A DNA stretch of 64,000 bases. It comes from Amaranthus tricolor. Lineage: Eukaryota; Streptophyta; Magnoliopsida; Caryophyllales; Amaranthaceae. The stretch spans positions 9,176,179 through 9,240,178 of the forward strand of contig NC_080056.1 of the NCBI RefSeq assembly GCF_026212465.1, in the 5' to 3' direction. Below the pieces are notes generated by a model that was not told the DNA's origin, searched no databases, and saw only the letters and a list, made by a program, of their open reading frames with translations. Below, one piece after another: positions 34,179-46,116 of the stretch. Each line of letters starts with the position of its first letter. Positions within the stretch are counted from its first letter, which is position 1. A program made the translations under genes and the position numbers.

Positions 34179-35450
34179 CCTATTATGCCAAGGTCATTGC
34201 TCTTCACATGATTCATGGTAGTGCATTAAAGCAATACCAAAGGGTTTGGGACTATGCCGCTGCAGTTAGGAAATACCTAGTAGGTTCATCTACTTTTGTT
34301 GTTGTGAGTGATATAGAAAGGCCCCCAGCTACATTCCAAAGAATGTACATCTGTTTGCAGCCTTGTAAGGAGGGGTTTATACAAGGTTGTATGCACATAA
34401 TTGGAGTGGATGGTTACCACTTGAAGGGGTTTATACAAGGTTATAAACTCTATTCTTTTTTGGTATACAATAATCAATAACAATGTATTAATCCCACTTA
34501 AATAATGCAGGACAAATTCAATGACCACATGCAAGCCATTAAGATGTTGTCCGTTGATGTTTTCAAGTATTTGGACAACATCCCTGTTCAAAGGTGGAGT
34601 AGGCATGCCTTCAACCCCAAGAGCAAGTCAGCCATGCTGTTGAACAATTGTTGTGAGTCATTCAATTCGGTTTTGAGGGAGTGCAGAAACAAACCAATAT
34701 TGAGCATGATGGAGTGGATAAGAAGATATGTCATGGCAAGGGCTTTTAACAAAAGGGAGGGATGTAGGAATTATCAAGGGTCAATCATGCCAGCTGCTTT
34801 GAAGGTGCTCAAAAGTGCCCAAGATATGGCCAAGAACTGCTTTGAGACAATTTCTGACATTGACTTGTTTGAGGTGGATCATGATGGAGATAGATGGGTG
34901 GTTGACTTGAAAAAGCATTCATGTGGTTGTTTCAGGTGGGATTTGACAGGAATCCCTTGTTGTCATGCATTCAAATGCATCATGGCATTCAGGGGCAATC
35001 CTGAAATGTATGTGCACAAGGCATACAGTAAGGAGATGTATGCCTTAGCGTATGCACCTATTTTCCAACCCATGCCTGGAATGAAGCAATGGGATTCTAC
35101 AGACCATCCCAAACCTAACCCCCCTGGTATTAGAAAGCTCCCTGGCAGACCATCACAAAAAAAAAAGAATCAAAGAGAAGGGTGAAGGGGAAGTTGAACC
35201 AGAACCTCCAGTGCTGAGAAAGAGGAAGCCCAATGCATGCAGTAACTGTGGAGGTCTAGGCCACAATAAGAGCAAGTGCAAGAACCCACCTGCACCCCCT
35301 AAACCTCCAGCAAAAAGAGGAAGGCCAATGGGTGATGGTGTTCCAAAACAAGCAATACAGAAGAAAAGGGGAGAAACGAGCCAATGTCAAGAAGAGGTCA
35401 ACACCAACTCTTCACAACCAGTAGACGCATCTCAAACATATCACACATGA
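34179..35450 (+). pseudogene. MULE transposase, C-terminal part (broken), A2 copy
   Basis: Base-for-base equivalent of 4674..5945: IGVDGYHLKG end of segment one, missing catalytic core, SWIM zinc finger, A10 frameshift near 35156-35165, and CCHC zinc knuckle. Because 26531..28007 supplies the N-terminal half, this is the copy in which the whole element can be read. Confidence 0.88.
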
Positions 35451-35807
35451 ATTTAATAGCTTTGATGTTAGTTTGTGAAAAATTATTAGTGTTTATTAGT
35501 TAGTCAATGACTTTAGTATCTCTGATGTAGCAAATGAACCTTATGTATGACTTCAGGATGTAGCTAATGAACCTTTTGTAGTTTCATGTTATGGATAATA
35601 TGCATTATGAAATTTGGTTCAATACTTCAGCTGCACATTATAAAATGGAGGCAAAAACAAAAACAACTAAGAAATTTGGTTCAATAATTAAGGTGTACAT
35701 TATGATATGGAGGCAAACACAAAAACGACCAATAAGTTTGGTTCAATAATTCAACTGTACATTTTGAAATTGAGGCAAACACAAAAACAACCAACCAAAC
35801 AACCAAA

Positions 35808-36290
35808 CTACTCCATAATCTTAAATAGAGTTCCTAAAAATAAAACAACCAAAAGAGCCAAATATTGAGATTTGCTGAAGTTTTTGGCCAGCTTCAACCT
35901 CCCAACATGCCAACCGTCAAATCCGTCACCAGTAACCTTTGCAGCAGCCTTCGCCTCCTCTAATTCGAACTCAGCAACAAGACATGATTTCTCATACTCC
36001 GACCTACTCAACCGACTCCTCAGCACATTCACTTCATTCCTCAGTTCCTTATTGGCCTCCACCAACACAATAATAGTTACCCTTTGCCACTCCACTTGAT
36101 CGGCATCAATCCACCTGAAGAACGAGCAACCCCTTCTTCCACTTTCAATGTCATATAATTTACAAGCCATGAACCTACGCCCAAGATTTTTGGGGGTCCA
36201 AGACCTCATCATCGCAATTTTCATCCCACAGTAGCATCTAGTAGGTTGTGAGTTTTCAATGGCACGAGAAGAACCACTAGAAGAAGACAT
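35808..36290 (-). CDS. GRF-type zinc-finger protein carried in the MULE, A2 copy
   Basis: Identical in sequence to 6303..6785: 160 residues, N-terminal GRF zinc finger, coiled-coil-like middle and hydrophobic C-terminus. Here both MULE TIRs are present, which supports the view that the gene travels with the element. It is transcribed towards the transposase. An AGAGAGAGAAAGAGAAG purine tract just upstream (near 36437-36455) may be promoter-proximal. Confidence 0.75.
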   Translation of the reverse strand: MSSSSGSSRAIENSQPTRCYCGMKIAMMRSWTPKNLGRRFMACKLYDIESGRRGCSFFRWIDADQVEWQRVTIIVLVEANKELRNEVNVLRSRLSRSEYEKSCLVAEFELEEAKAAAKVTGDGFDGWHVGRLKLAKNFSKSQYLALLVVLFLGTLFKIME

Positions 36291-37151
36291 ATTAAACCAA
36301 ACAAAAACAACAGAGCACCATTGTAAACAGAACATCAAAGCATCAACTTTTCATAAAAAATGGAGAAAACTTCTACAACAACGCACATACCTACGCAATT
36401 TCAGATGAAAACCCTAGAAATTGAACTTCAAAAGCACAGAGAGAGAGAAAGAGAAGAGGTGAAGTGATTTGAAATGGGAGTTGAGGGTGTAAATGGAGTA
36501 TTTATTGAGGTTGAAATGAAAGGAGCGTGGATTAAGAACAATTTGCAATCACGCGCACGTATTTGGAGGTCAACAGGCATAGTCAACGCCGGAAATTACA
36601 CAAAAGCCACCGGAAATTGAATTAAGGTGTCTATTTTAAAAAAAAGTCTCTTAAAAGGTGTTTTTTTACAAAAAAATTTATAAAATGTGTTTCTTTACAA
36701 AAAAGGGGTTTTAAAAGGTGTTTCTTTGCAAATTTCCCTTATTTTTATTATCTAAAATTTACTAACCTGAAATTTAAAATGTTGAGAATCATTAAGGAAA
36801 ATAATTTATAAAAAAAGATGTGTTTTAAAATATTTAAAGAAGAGAATAATCTTAAAAATGAAAATAATTTATAACTTGAAATTAATTTCAATCAAAAAAC
36901 AACAGTTTAGTGGAAAGAGTGACCTCCAAATTTTTGTACAACATACTCATGCATTTTATCAAGCCTTCATGGATCCAAAAAAACTACTTATTGCAATGGC
37001 ATATCCCAATTTCAATAAGTTATCTTTAAGAAACAAGTTTATTTTGGCTTTTGTACTATCATATTCGGTCGGTTAATGCAGGGGCGAATTCAATGGGGTG
37101 TCAACGATGTCAATTGACGTCACTTAAATTTCAGGAAAAATTATTCTATAA

Positions 37152-37510
37152 GAAAAATTTGCAAAGAAACACCTTATAAAACCAGTTTTTTGTAAAAAAC
37201 ACTTTTAAAATTTTTTTTTTGTAAAAAAAACACCTTTTAAGAGAATTTTTATTAAAAAAAAAACACCTTAAATCAGTTTTCAGTGACTTTTGTCAACTTT
37301 CAGGCGTTGACTATGCCATTTGAGCTCAAAAGTCAATGCCTGAAAGTTGACAAATGGCATAGTCAATGTCTGAAAGTTGACAAAAGTCACTGAAAACTGA
37401 TTTAAGGTGTTTTTTTAATAAAAAGTCTCTTAAAAGGTGTTTTTTACAAAAAAATTTTAAAAGGTGTTTTTTTTACAAAATTGATTTTGTAAGGTGTTTC
37501 TTTGCAAATT
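37152..37510. mobile_element. Foldback MITE derived from the MULE termini, A2 copy
   Basis: Same as 7647..8005, with the 9-bp duplication attctataa at 37143-37151 and 37511-37519. Confidence 0.85.
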
Positions 37511-37600
37511 ATTCTATAATAGAACATGATAATTCAAAAGAAATGAAAACAGAAATGAAACAAATATTCTTCAAACACATATCAAAAATACAAACAAAAA

Positions 37601-37710
37601 AGCTACATTAGTTCTCTGACGATTAGACAGGAACCCTACCGATCCATTTCTATTGTTTCGAACAGTTGAGATTATTATGATATCCTCTTCACCGCCTTGA
37701 AACCCATCAA
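37601..37710 (-). pseudogene. Captured fragment of SF1 helicase exon 5, antisense, A2 copy
   Basis: Identical to 8096..8205. It lies between two active-type helicase genes, about 9 kb upstream of helicase copy 2 and in the opposite orientation. Confidence 0.93.
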
Positions 37711-38226
37711 CTAAGGGGCGGAACCAGAAATACAAATAAGTGATGTCGATAATTAAAAAAATACAATTAAAAATGATAAATAAATTGCATTCGACAACGA
37801 TTAATTAAGATAATTGTTCAGACCGAGTTTTCATATGTAAAAATGACATATAATATAATCATTGAATAAATTTTAAACTGTAAATACAATCATTAATCAA
37901 AATTCCTAATTAGCTAAACAAATAAAAAACTCTAATTTTTTAAAGGCCTAAAATACCTAAGAAGAGAATTAAATCCTAATTTACCTAAATAGATAAAAAA
38001 AATAAAAAGCCCTAATTTATCAATTTTTTAAAAACCCAAATTTACCTTAAAAACTAAGCAGAGAAGATGAATTGGGGACAAGGGAAGAGGAAAAAAGAAC
38101 TAAAGAAGAGAAGTAGATGCTTGATGAGCAGTGAAAAGAACTACAGCTTTACCAAATTTTTTGAGTAGATGATTGGGGACAAGGGAATGGAAAAAAATTA
38201 TCTATGCCCCGAAAAATAGAAATCTT

Positions 38227-38506
38227 TAAAGAGAATTTTTATTAAAAAAAACACCTTAAATCAGTTTTCGGTGACTTTTGTCAACTTTCAGGCGTTGACT
38301 ATGCCATTTGAGCTCAAAAGTCAACGCTTGAAAGTTGACAAATGGCATAGTCAACGCCTGAAAGTTGACAAAATTCACCGGAAACTAATTAAAGGTTTTT
38401 TTTTTTTAATAAAAAGTCTCTTAAAAGGTGTTTTTTTACAAAACAAATTTTAAAATGTGTTTTTTTTTTACAAAAAATGGTTTTATAAGGTGTTTCTTTG
38501 CAAATT
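38227..38506. mobile_element. Second foldback MITE, left-truncated, A2 copy
   Basis: Equivalent of 8722..9001; a third copy is at 59192..59469 in block A3. Confidence 0.8.
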
Positions 38507-38644
38507 ATTCTCTATTATAGATTAAATGGAATCTTGCATTTTTGTCCTTAATTTCTTATTAAAATTAAGTGTACAATCTACTAGCTTTTTTGTTTGACAT
38601 AAATGGTTTTTATTGTGATTTGGGTGTTTAATTTAGCCTTTTTA

Positions 38645-39765
38645 AGGTAAGTCATCACTTTAGCTATAATTAATTATTTTAAAGTCATCACATACAACTG
38701 TAAAACCAGTACTTATTAACTGTAGGTAATTAATTTAACAATGTAAGTCATCATTGTAAGGTGATAAGTCATCACTTTAAGGTTATAAGTAATCATAAAG
38801 GTCATCACATAGAACCCTAAAATGAATACTATAAGTAGTAGATAATTAATTTAACAGTGCAAGTCATCACTTTGGAGTGGTAACTCATCACTTTAAAGTT
38901 ATAAGTAGTCACTTTAAGGTGATCGATCACATGCAACTTTAAATTGAGAACTTATAAGCAGTAGGTAATTAATTTAACAATGTAAGTCATTATTTTAAAA
39001 TGATAAATCATTACTTTAGGACTATAAGTAATCACTTTAAGATCATTACATATAATCTTAAAATGAGTACTTATGAGTAGAAGACAATCAATTTAACAAT
39101 GCAAGTTCTCACTTTAAAATGTTAAGTCATCACTTTAAGGCTATACGTAATCATTTTAAGGTCATCGCATACAACCTAAAAATGAGTACTTATAAGTCGT
39201 AGGTAATTAATTTAACAATGTAAGTGTAACATCCCGGCCTTTTGGACCGCTGGTGACTACTCATGGAGACTGTAGACTAGCCCCAGAAACCAACACAAGT
39301 CTTTTCAGCGCACTTTGGCCTCACTCGTGCGCACCCGGAAGAACTTCCCAGGAGGTCACCCATCCTAAGATTGATCTCCACCAAGCACGCTTAACTGTGG
39401 AGTTCTTAGCAAATAGGCTCCCTAGAAAAGAAGATGCACCTTGTTGATATGAGTAGTCTATCAATCGTTTTTCAAGCTAAATTTAGGGTATTACAGTAAG
39501 TCATAAGATGATAAGTGATCACTTTAAGGATATAAATTATCACTTTAAGAACATTAGTGATAGAATTTAATTTTATTTGATATTATAAGTCATCACTTTT
39601 AAGTTATAAGTTATCATTTTAAGGGTATAAGTGATCAATTTAAAAATATAAGTGATTCCTTTAAAATTATCACTAACAACTTTAAAATGATTACTTATAA
39701 TAGTATAAGTAATCACTCTATTAAAAAATGAGAGAAGAAAAAAAATGGTATAAAATATTGGCTGA
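38645..39765. repeat. Degenerate tandem repeat, about 120-bp period, A2 copy
   Basis: Equivalent of 9140..10260. Block A3 keeps only the first one to two units (59605..59780). Confidence 0.85.
39225..39495 (-). mobile_element. Cassandra solo LTR with 5S rRNA-like core, A2 copy
   Basis: Same as 9720..9990, with duplication gtaag at 39220-39224 and 39496-39500. The 5S-like core is about 39338-39410 on the minus strand. Confidence 0.93.
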
Positions 39766-39825
39766 GGTGGATGCAATTCCATAATTTACAACATTGGCTT
39801 GGGGGCTTCTAATGCTCATTATCAA

Positions 39826-42800
39826 ATGAATTTATGTGATGCCGATGCGCTCAGAATGCCTTGCTTGTCATCCAGGGATGTTTCATGTCTTCTTAAACCA
39901 AACATGCGATTTGTGTGCGCAGCGCCTCATATAGAATCGACTTCTGGTATGGAGAATGAATTGGATTCTCTGCAAGGGGGTTCTCGTGGAGATATCTTAC
40001 CAAGCTCTGCCGCTTACTCCAATACGTCATCTTTTTTAGATGAACATTTGGTAGGATCGCAGGAAAGATTTGCTGGCTCTCTTGGTTGGTCAGCAGGGTT
40101 CTCCATTGAGAACACAGACGAACAAAACAGCCAACAAGCACAAGTGCTCAAATACTCTAATGACGAGTCCTACAAACAAATGAGTGGCAAGAAAATAGGC
40201 GTTGTTGGTGAACAGAATATACTAAGCCCTCTGGAAACTTCTACTGGCCGTGCTAAAAAGAGAAGGAAGATTTCTGATGATTTTGAGTCTATCAAATATC
40301 TGCATTTGGAAGGTAGAAGAATCTATCAGGAAGCAGAAAAAAAGCTTTTTTCTTTACACGATAGTTTAATCAGACCTATTATGAATGAGCAGATAGAGAA
40401 GGAACGTTTTTCACAGCCTGTCAGTAAATCTAATACCGGTGCCAATCCTAGAATGCCTTACATTCAAAATAAGCAATTACTTGAACCAGAGGTAGTCCTT
40501 CAGCAAGCTGGTGAATCTAAGGTGCAGATGCAAGTGGCACCTGGTCTAAGTGACAAAAGGGGAAGCTCCCAGCAATTACATGTTGGAAGAGGCCAAAGCA
40601 CACACAATCAAGATGCTGTGAGTAGCGTTCTGGAAGTGATGAATGGGGATTACATGAAACTACTTGATTTGGATGATGAAGTTGCTGAAGAACAATTCCG
40701 AATGGTGATGGAAAGGCCTCTGTCTCCAATCCTTCCCGAGTTTGGTATTCTGGAGTTTAGTCAAAAGGTTCAAGCGCAGACTGTATCTGAAAATATTGAA
40801 GCTGTGTATCAACGTGGTTTTTCAGTACAAAATAAAAACCAACTGTACTTTGTTTTGTTTTCTGATATGGAGGATATTGGCAGTGTAACAAGGATATTTT
40901 GTGCTACTAGAACCTGCGTAGATCAATGCTGCCTGTTTTTTCAAACAAATTGGGCAGTTCAAGATATACTAGGGGTCTTACTATTGGAGAACGAACTGAC
41001 TCCCAGGTAATTTTTTTTGTTGAGGATGAACAAATAAAATGAAACCTCTTAATACTTAAAAGCCTTTGATTTAGTTACCGTGCTGCTGCCTTCATATTTG
41101 AAAAAGAAGGTTTATGCAAAAAGCGTGATTCAAGAAATTGTTTTCTCCATTTTTTTCTATTTCATCTTGTTCCTAACGGTGTCCTTAGCTAACTTTTTTT
41201 TACTTTATTATTTTTTTTGCATTTTCAGGGAAAAAGCCTGTGTTTTATTTTCTCTTCTGCTACTTAATTTTTCCGCTATATCATCGAACAAGTCTGTGAC
41301 CTTCCAAGTCCAAGAGCAAATGGTTACTTTGTCTGCACAGATGCACGCAGGTATGATACTGTGTCATCATCCTCGAAATACAGTCTCCTTTTATATTGTT
41401 ATCATGATGTACCAGTTTTCTTTTCTGCACCTTCACTTTGCTTTTGTTGCTCACTATTTGATGAACATATATAATGCAGTGTTAAACTCTGATACCAGAG
41501 AAATGCTTAGAAAAATCTGTAACCTTCATGATGTACTTGCATTGGGTGAAGAATTTGTACTGAACAGAAAAGTTTTATCCGATGTTGACGTGAGCGGCGA
41601 ACTGCTTGTTGATTGTGGCTCAAGTATTGGGATTGTACATCAAGGGGAGAATACTGTTTTGTGGCCTAAGATAGCTCCAACTGATCTGGTTGTTACTGGG
41701 AGCAGCATATTGGCTTCTATCTATAAAGCAGTTGGTCATCTTGGCTCTTTATGTGAATTTTCACTCAAGTTGCTGCACATGGGCAGAGCTGATTATTCTT
41801 TGGCGTTGTCAATTCTTCATAATTTTGCTTGCTTATGTGGTGAAGATTATTTTACCAACAGCAATTATTCTTCGGTTATGAAAGTTGTTAAATCTGTGGT
41901 GGCGTTCATGGAGGCTTCTTTGTCCAAGGGTCCCATTAAAGATCTCCAAGCAGGGGATATTACTTGGCATCATTTCACAACTTGTGTCAGATGCCCATTC
42001 AAAGAAGGCTCTGTTACTCTTGATGCTGTTTCTTCAGAGCTGTTGGACGAGCTACGAAGACATCTTGTCCCTCAAATTCCAGGTGCAACGGCTCATTCAT
42101 TGAACAGCAAAGCTGTTTCTTGCCTTCTAAGTGATGTCCTGTCTTCTTTGGAACTCATTGCATCAATTATGGTATTGTTCTCTGTCAGCCATTAGTAATT
42201 CCTTGTTCTTTTTCCAAACCTATCAGGCTAGTGTCTAATTAATTTTTAAATTTGCAGTGCTGGGACTGGGTATGCGAGAACATTGTACAAAAGCTATTTC
42301 ACATGTTGGAATTAAGTTGTCAGAATGAAGTCTTTTCTACTGCCCTTGTGGTGCTTCTCGGTTATATCGGGAGGTGAGGTTTTCTTTGGCTATAATTTCT
42401 GGCTGATTTCACATTCACCTTTTCAGGATATATATCAATATGTGCAGGACCTCTCATTGGTCAACCCCACTCCCCCCGAAATAATTTTTATAGATGTAAT
42501 TGGAACACTGTAAAAATATGTTGAAATTATTATGCCCGCCTTACTGGAATTTGTAACACTTAGCTGTTCAAAGGAAGATGATACTTTTCCTTCGCTTCTG
42601 ACCTCGTTGACACATTATTGTTTCAGACTGGGAGTTGAAGCACGTGGCTATAATGACGCTGGAGTTGAGGGTATAAGACACCATTTGTTAGGTCTTTTAT
42701 GTCAGGCTACCACATCGAAGTGTGATTCAGCTGTACCAATGGCCATCCTTTATGGAGTGACTGGGCTTTGTCCGAAAGGTCATGAGATTTTTCAGAAGGT

Positions 42801-42948
42801 TTATGATGTAATTCATTCATCCAAAGATTGGCATTCTGCATCATCTCCATCTGATGATATTGTAAGCAAATTTCTTTCATCTCTTAGCAGCAAACAAGCA
42901 ACCTCCTTGGCTAGTCTATTGAGTTTTGATTCAGGACTAGCTGCATAG
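39826..42948 (+). CDS. EMB1611: EMB1611/MEE22-like protein, C-terminal part, A2 copy
   Basis: Exons 39826-41006, 41229-41350, 41480-42171, 42258-42373 and 42627-42948, identical in protein to the A1 copy (about 810 residues). It lacks the same N-terminal coiled-coil half and has the same repeat-derived upstream sequence, so the truncation happened before the two A blocks were copied. No copy with the missing exons is in the window; a full-length parent elsewhere in the genome is likely, since the family is essential in Arabidopsis. Possible fates are a dominant-negative short protein, a silent pseudogene or a source of small RNA. Confidence 0.75.
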
Positions 42949-43317
42949 TTCATGTTGCCTACATGTTGTAAGTAGGGCGATTTTGCATTTTTACTGGTAG
43001 TTTTATCTTTTACGTGTAATCTACGGTATAAGTTATAGAATGAGATCTCTTGATTTTGTAACTGATCGAGTTTTATTTTGACTAGATGTTAGGTTCTAGC
43101 TTGAGCAAATAGGCTCCCGAAAGAATTGACATATAGATGTCAGATCAAGATTTTTAACATTGTATCGTTTTTCGAACATGCTCCTTGTTTTTGTTCCGAG
43201 GGATGCTTGGTATAATGCTATACAATGAAAAAGAGTAAATATGAGAACTTCTGATTCCATTGTTAGTTTTATTACTCTTAACGGTCTGTTTGGTTATTGG
43301 TATTAAATAATAGGAAT

Positions 43318-43621
43318 GGTAGTGAATATTTTATATATTTTAGCTAGAAAAACTACTGGACAAGGGTTTTGGTCAAGCTTGTCCTTTTCTAATCAACATT
43401 TTTCTTTACAAAATTCATTTTAATCTATTATCACTTGCAGATATAATGTAATTTAGCTAGGAAAATTACTAACAAATTTTTACATTCAAGATCATCATTA
43501 GAGAAACTTGCATACCTCTCTATCATTTAACAAATAAATTTTTTTTTTCTGAACTACATAAAGGAATATAGCGAATGTTTGATTAAAAACATCAAGTTAT
43601 TGTCAAGTTTGCATATCTATA
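43318..43621. other. AT-rich spacer unique to copy 2; no gene
   Basis: Sequence with no counterpart after block A1. No coding or structural signal was seen apart from its last 5 bp, the left target duplication of the TRIM. Confidence 0.5.
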
Positions 43622-44175
43622 TATTAGGCCGTGACAATTCGTCACATAATTTTCACCGTGGCCCACTCTTGTGGACACGGGACACCCGTGGACTTGGGCC
43701 CACAAACCCACGAGTCAAGAGCGTTGACTTGCACATACAGTTAGTGAGGTTCATTGTTTCCCAAAACCATATGGTAGTAGGAAGATTAGCTCACCCACTA
43801 TATATGCAAGTCAACAACCCACTATTTTATCGATGTGGGATCTTGTCTCACATATGAAGTATTTCCAACACTCCCCCTCATATGTGAGCCACATCATACC
43901 AGGAACCACCTTCGGCTCTGATACCATATTAGGCCGTGACAATTCGTCACAATTTTTTCATCGTGGCCTACTCGTGTGGACACGGGACACCCGTGGACTT
44001 GGGCCCACAAACCCACAAGTCAAGAGCGTTGACTTGCACATACAGTTAGTGAGGTTCATTGTTTCCCAAAACCATATGGTAGTAGGAAGATTAGCTCACC
44101 CACTATATATGCAAGTCAACAACCCACTATTTTATCGATGTGAAATCTTGTCTCACATGTGAAGTATTTCCAACA
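43622..44175 (-). mobile_element. Complete TRIM retrotransposon, 554 bp
   Basis: Two 249-bp LTRs (43622..43870 and 43927..44175; minus-strand start TGTTGGAAATAC, end GGCCTAATA) flank a 56-bp interior. On the minus strand the interior begins TGGTATCAGAGC, the primer-binding site for initiator-Met tRNA, and ends with a polypurine tract ATATGAGGGGGAG. A perfect 5-bp duplication ctata lies at 43617-43621 and 44176-44180. The LTRs differ at only a few positions. There is no coding capacity; such miniature elements depend on enzymes from other retrotransposons. Confidence 0.96.
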
Positions 44176-44180
44176 CTATA

Positions 44181-44801
44181 AAACAGCCAGTAGCAAGATA
44201 GCCTTCTTTACAATCTTCTTTTTTCATCACTTCCTGTATCCATCGACGGAACCTTTGTTTATCTTTCTGGGTTTAAAATTGTTTCTAATGGAAGATATAA
44301 GAGCACACTGTTTATCTATTAGTGGCATCTTGAATAAGTCCAGATAATGAGTTATTGATGAGAAGTTATTGCCAGGTATTTGCTGCACCTGTTAATCCAT
44401 ATAAGATTGTTAAGTTAAGTTGGACTTATTGTCAATGCCTGTATATAATCAGGGAAATACGAGGTGCACATATTTCACAAGCCAAGGAAATATCATCCCA
44501 AAACCTTATGGCAATGGGAGAAAAGGCTTCAATTAACTAGTTATAAAGTGTATATACCATCATTTAATTTATTGATGTGGGATAAACCTTTCCAATAAAG
44601 ATATCCCGTGCTTCAACCATCAACTTCAATGAACCAACTCAACCAAACATTACGTTGATGATTGAATCTTCATGTTATGTTATAACACGAAAACACTTTG
44701 GCCTAGAAATGTATATGCACTACATGCGTGGATGAAATTCAAACCCGAGATCATGAGCAACTCAACCAAAAATTCTAGTTGATGGTTGAAACTCGAAGAT
44801 A
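44181..44801. other. Spacer with dispersed-repeat pieces; no gene
   Basis: Contains fragments related to 61720-61840 (CCCAAAACCTTATGGCAATGGG and GATGTGGGATAAACC) and two CCAACTCAACCAAA repeats. Small frames show no recognisable domain. Confidence 0.45.
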
Positions 44802-44828
44802 TCATATATATATATATATATAATATAT

Positions 44829-44902
<74 letters not shown>
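44802..44902. repeat. (TA)n microsatellite, about 100 bp
   Basis: Almost pure TA with two interruptions. Confidence 0.95.
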
Positions 44903-44903
<1 letters not shown>

Positions 44904-44977
44904 TATCACAATGAAAAAGTACATTACAATGTGAGCGTTAATTTGAATCTGAAAATACTAAAAAAAGTAGGGATACC

Positions 44978-45717
44978 CTAGGAAGCACGGACACGCCCCT
45001 GGACCTGCGTGTCGCGTGTCGGACACGGACACACAAAAATCCATGTCCGACACGCCAAATGAAGTGTCCAATATTTTAATATTTTTCCGGACACGTGGAC
45101 ACGACAAAGACACACGACGGACACGACAAGGACACGGAAGTGACACGTGCCCCACGTGATTTAAAAAAAAAAAATCAAAAACAGGGGCTTGGTTACTCAA
45201 TTACTCCCTCCCGCAGACCCGCACACTCTCTCACTCTAAACCTAAAAACTCTTCCTCCAGTCGCTGCCGCTCTCCTGCACGGCCGCACCACGCCACCGCC
45301 GGGCGCCGGCTGCTTCTCGCCTGCTCCATCACAGACGTTGTCGGTGCTGCTGCCTGTTGCCTGCTGCACGCTGTGGGTTGCTCGAGCCTCGAAGCGACGA
45401 AGCCTCGATTCGAAGTTTGATTGTTCGTATGATGTGTGATGATCAAACTTGAATTTACCTATTTATTTGGTTTTCTTTGATTTGGTTTGTATGACTATTT
45501 TTAAAAACTCATGTTGTTTATTGGTACTTATTTGCATTTTATGTAAGTTTTATGTTTTTAAAGTGTTTATTTACATATATCAAATGAAAGATTGTAAAGT
45601 TATCTTTAATTTGATATATTTATTATATTACCATTTTCGTGTTCCCATGTCCGCCATTTTTAAGTTGACGTTTTCCTGTATCCGTGTCGTGTCCGTGTCC
45701 CTTTTAGTGCAACTTAG
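44978..45717 (-). mobile_element. hAT-type element with GTGTCCG subterminal arrays (second copy)
   Basis: Inverse orientation relative to 28720..29314: starts CTAGGAAGCACGGACACG, ends TAGTGCAACTTAG, 8-bp duplication gggatacc at 44970-44977 and 45718-45725. The middle (45180-45420) is GC-richer with short open frames that overlap on both strands; none has a recognisable domain. Confidence 0.92.
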
Positions 45718-45725
45718 GGGATACC

Positions 45726-46116
45726 TGGTTCTTGAAAAGTTTTTGTTGAGTACATCTTTGATTGACCAGATAACGCCAAGTTTAGAAGATGTACGGTTTT
45801 TTGTTTCTGCTTTTTAGTTGTGCAATTCTCGATTTTCACCTTTCAAGACAAAGAAGTTGAATAGTTAGAAGTATATATCATAAACAGCAGAAAATAAAGG
45901 AGAAGAACTCTGAAAGAAAATGATTCAAATTAAAAAGACTTGTAATAATTAAAATAATGAGGAAGTTGAAGGGACAAGCCCATGCACACATTGTTACCCT
46001 TGGAAGACGAAACAATCATGATGCATCAATTACATGGGTCATCTAAGACGTTTAAACCGAGATCTTGTTAAGCCGAGAATTAATAAATAGTTAAACCCAC
46101 AGATTTAAATCCTATA
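45726..46116. other. Spacer before helicase copy 2; no recognised gene
   Basis: The first 90 bp are open on the plus strand and continue a short frame from the hAT element, with a plausible but unrecognised peptide. From about 46050 it matches block H1. Confidence 0.4.

Larger units (their letters stand above)
26531..36738 (+). mobile_element. Complete MULE with nested insertions (TIR to TIR)
   Basis: The left TIR (26531..26689) and right TIR (36579..36738) are inverse copies of about 160 bp. A perfect 9-bp duplication ttattttta flanks it (26522-26530 and 36739-36747). The unoccupied site with one copy of ttattttta is at 56719-56727. The MULE itself is 26531..28007 plus 34179..36738 (about 4.0 kb); the middle 6.2 kb is a nested LTR-like insertion. 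It encodes a broken transposase and an intact GRF zinc-finger frame. The left half overlaps block H1's right flank and the right half belongs to block A2. Confidence 0.93.
29509..43317. repeat. Segmental duplication block A2 (near-identical to 1..13812)
   Basis: See block A1. The match starts in the middle of the nested LTR-like sequence only because the window starts there. It ends at 43317, just past an 'aacggtctgtttggtt' segment. Confidence 0.95.

Noticed and set aside
45095..45446. Overlapping plus- and minus-strand frames in the second hAT element
   Set aside because: GC-rich non-autonomous element interior; no domain, and both strands open together.
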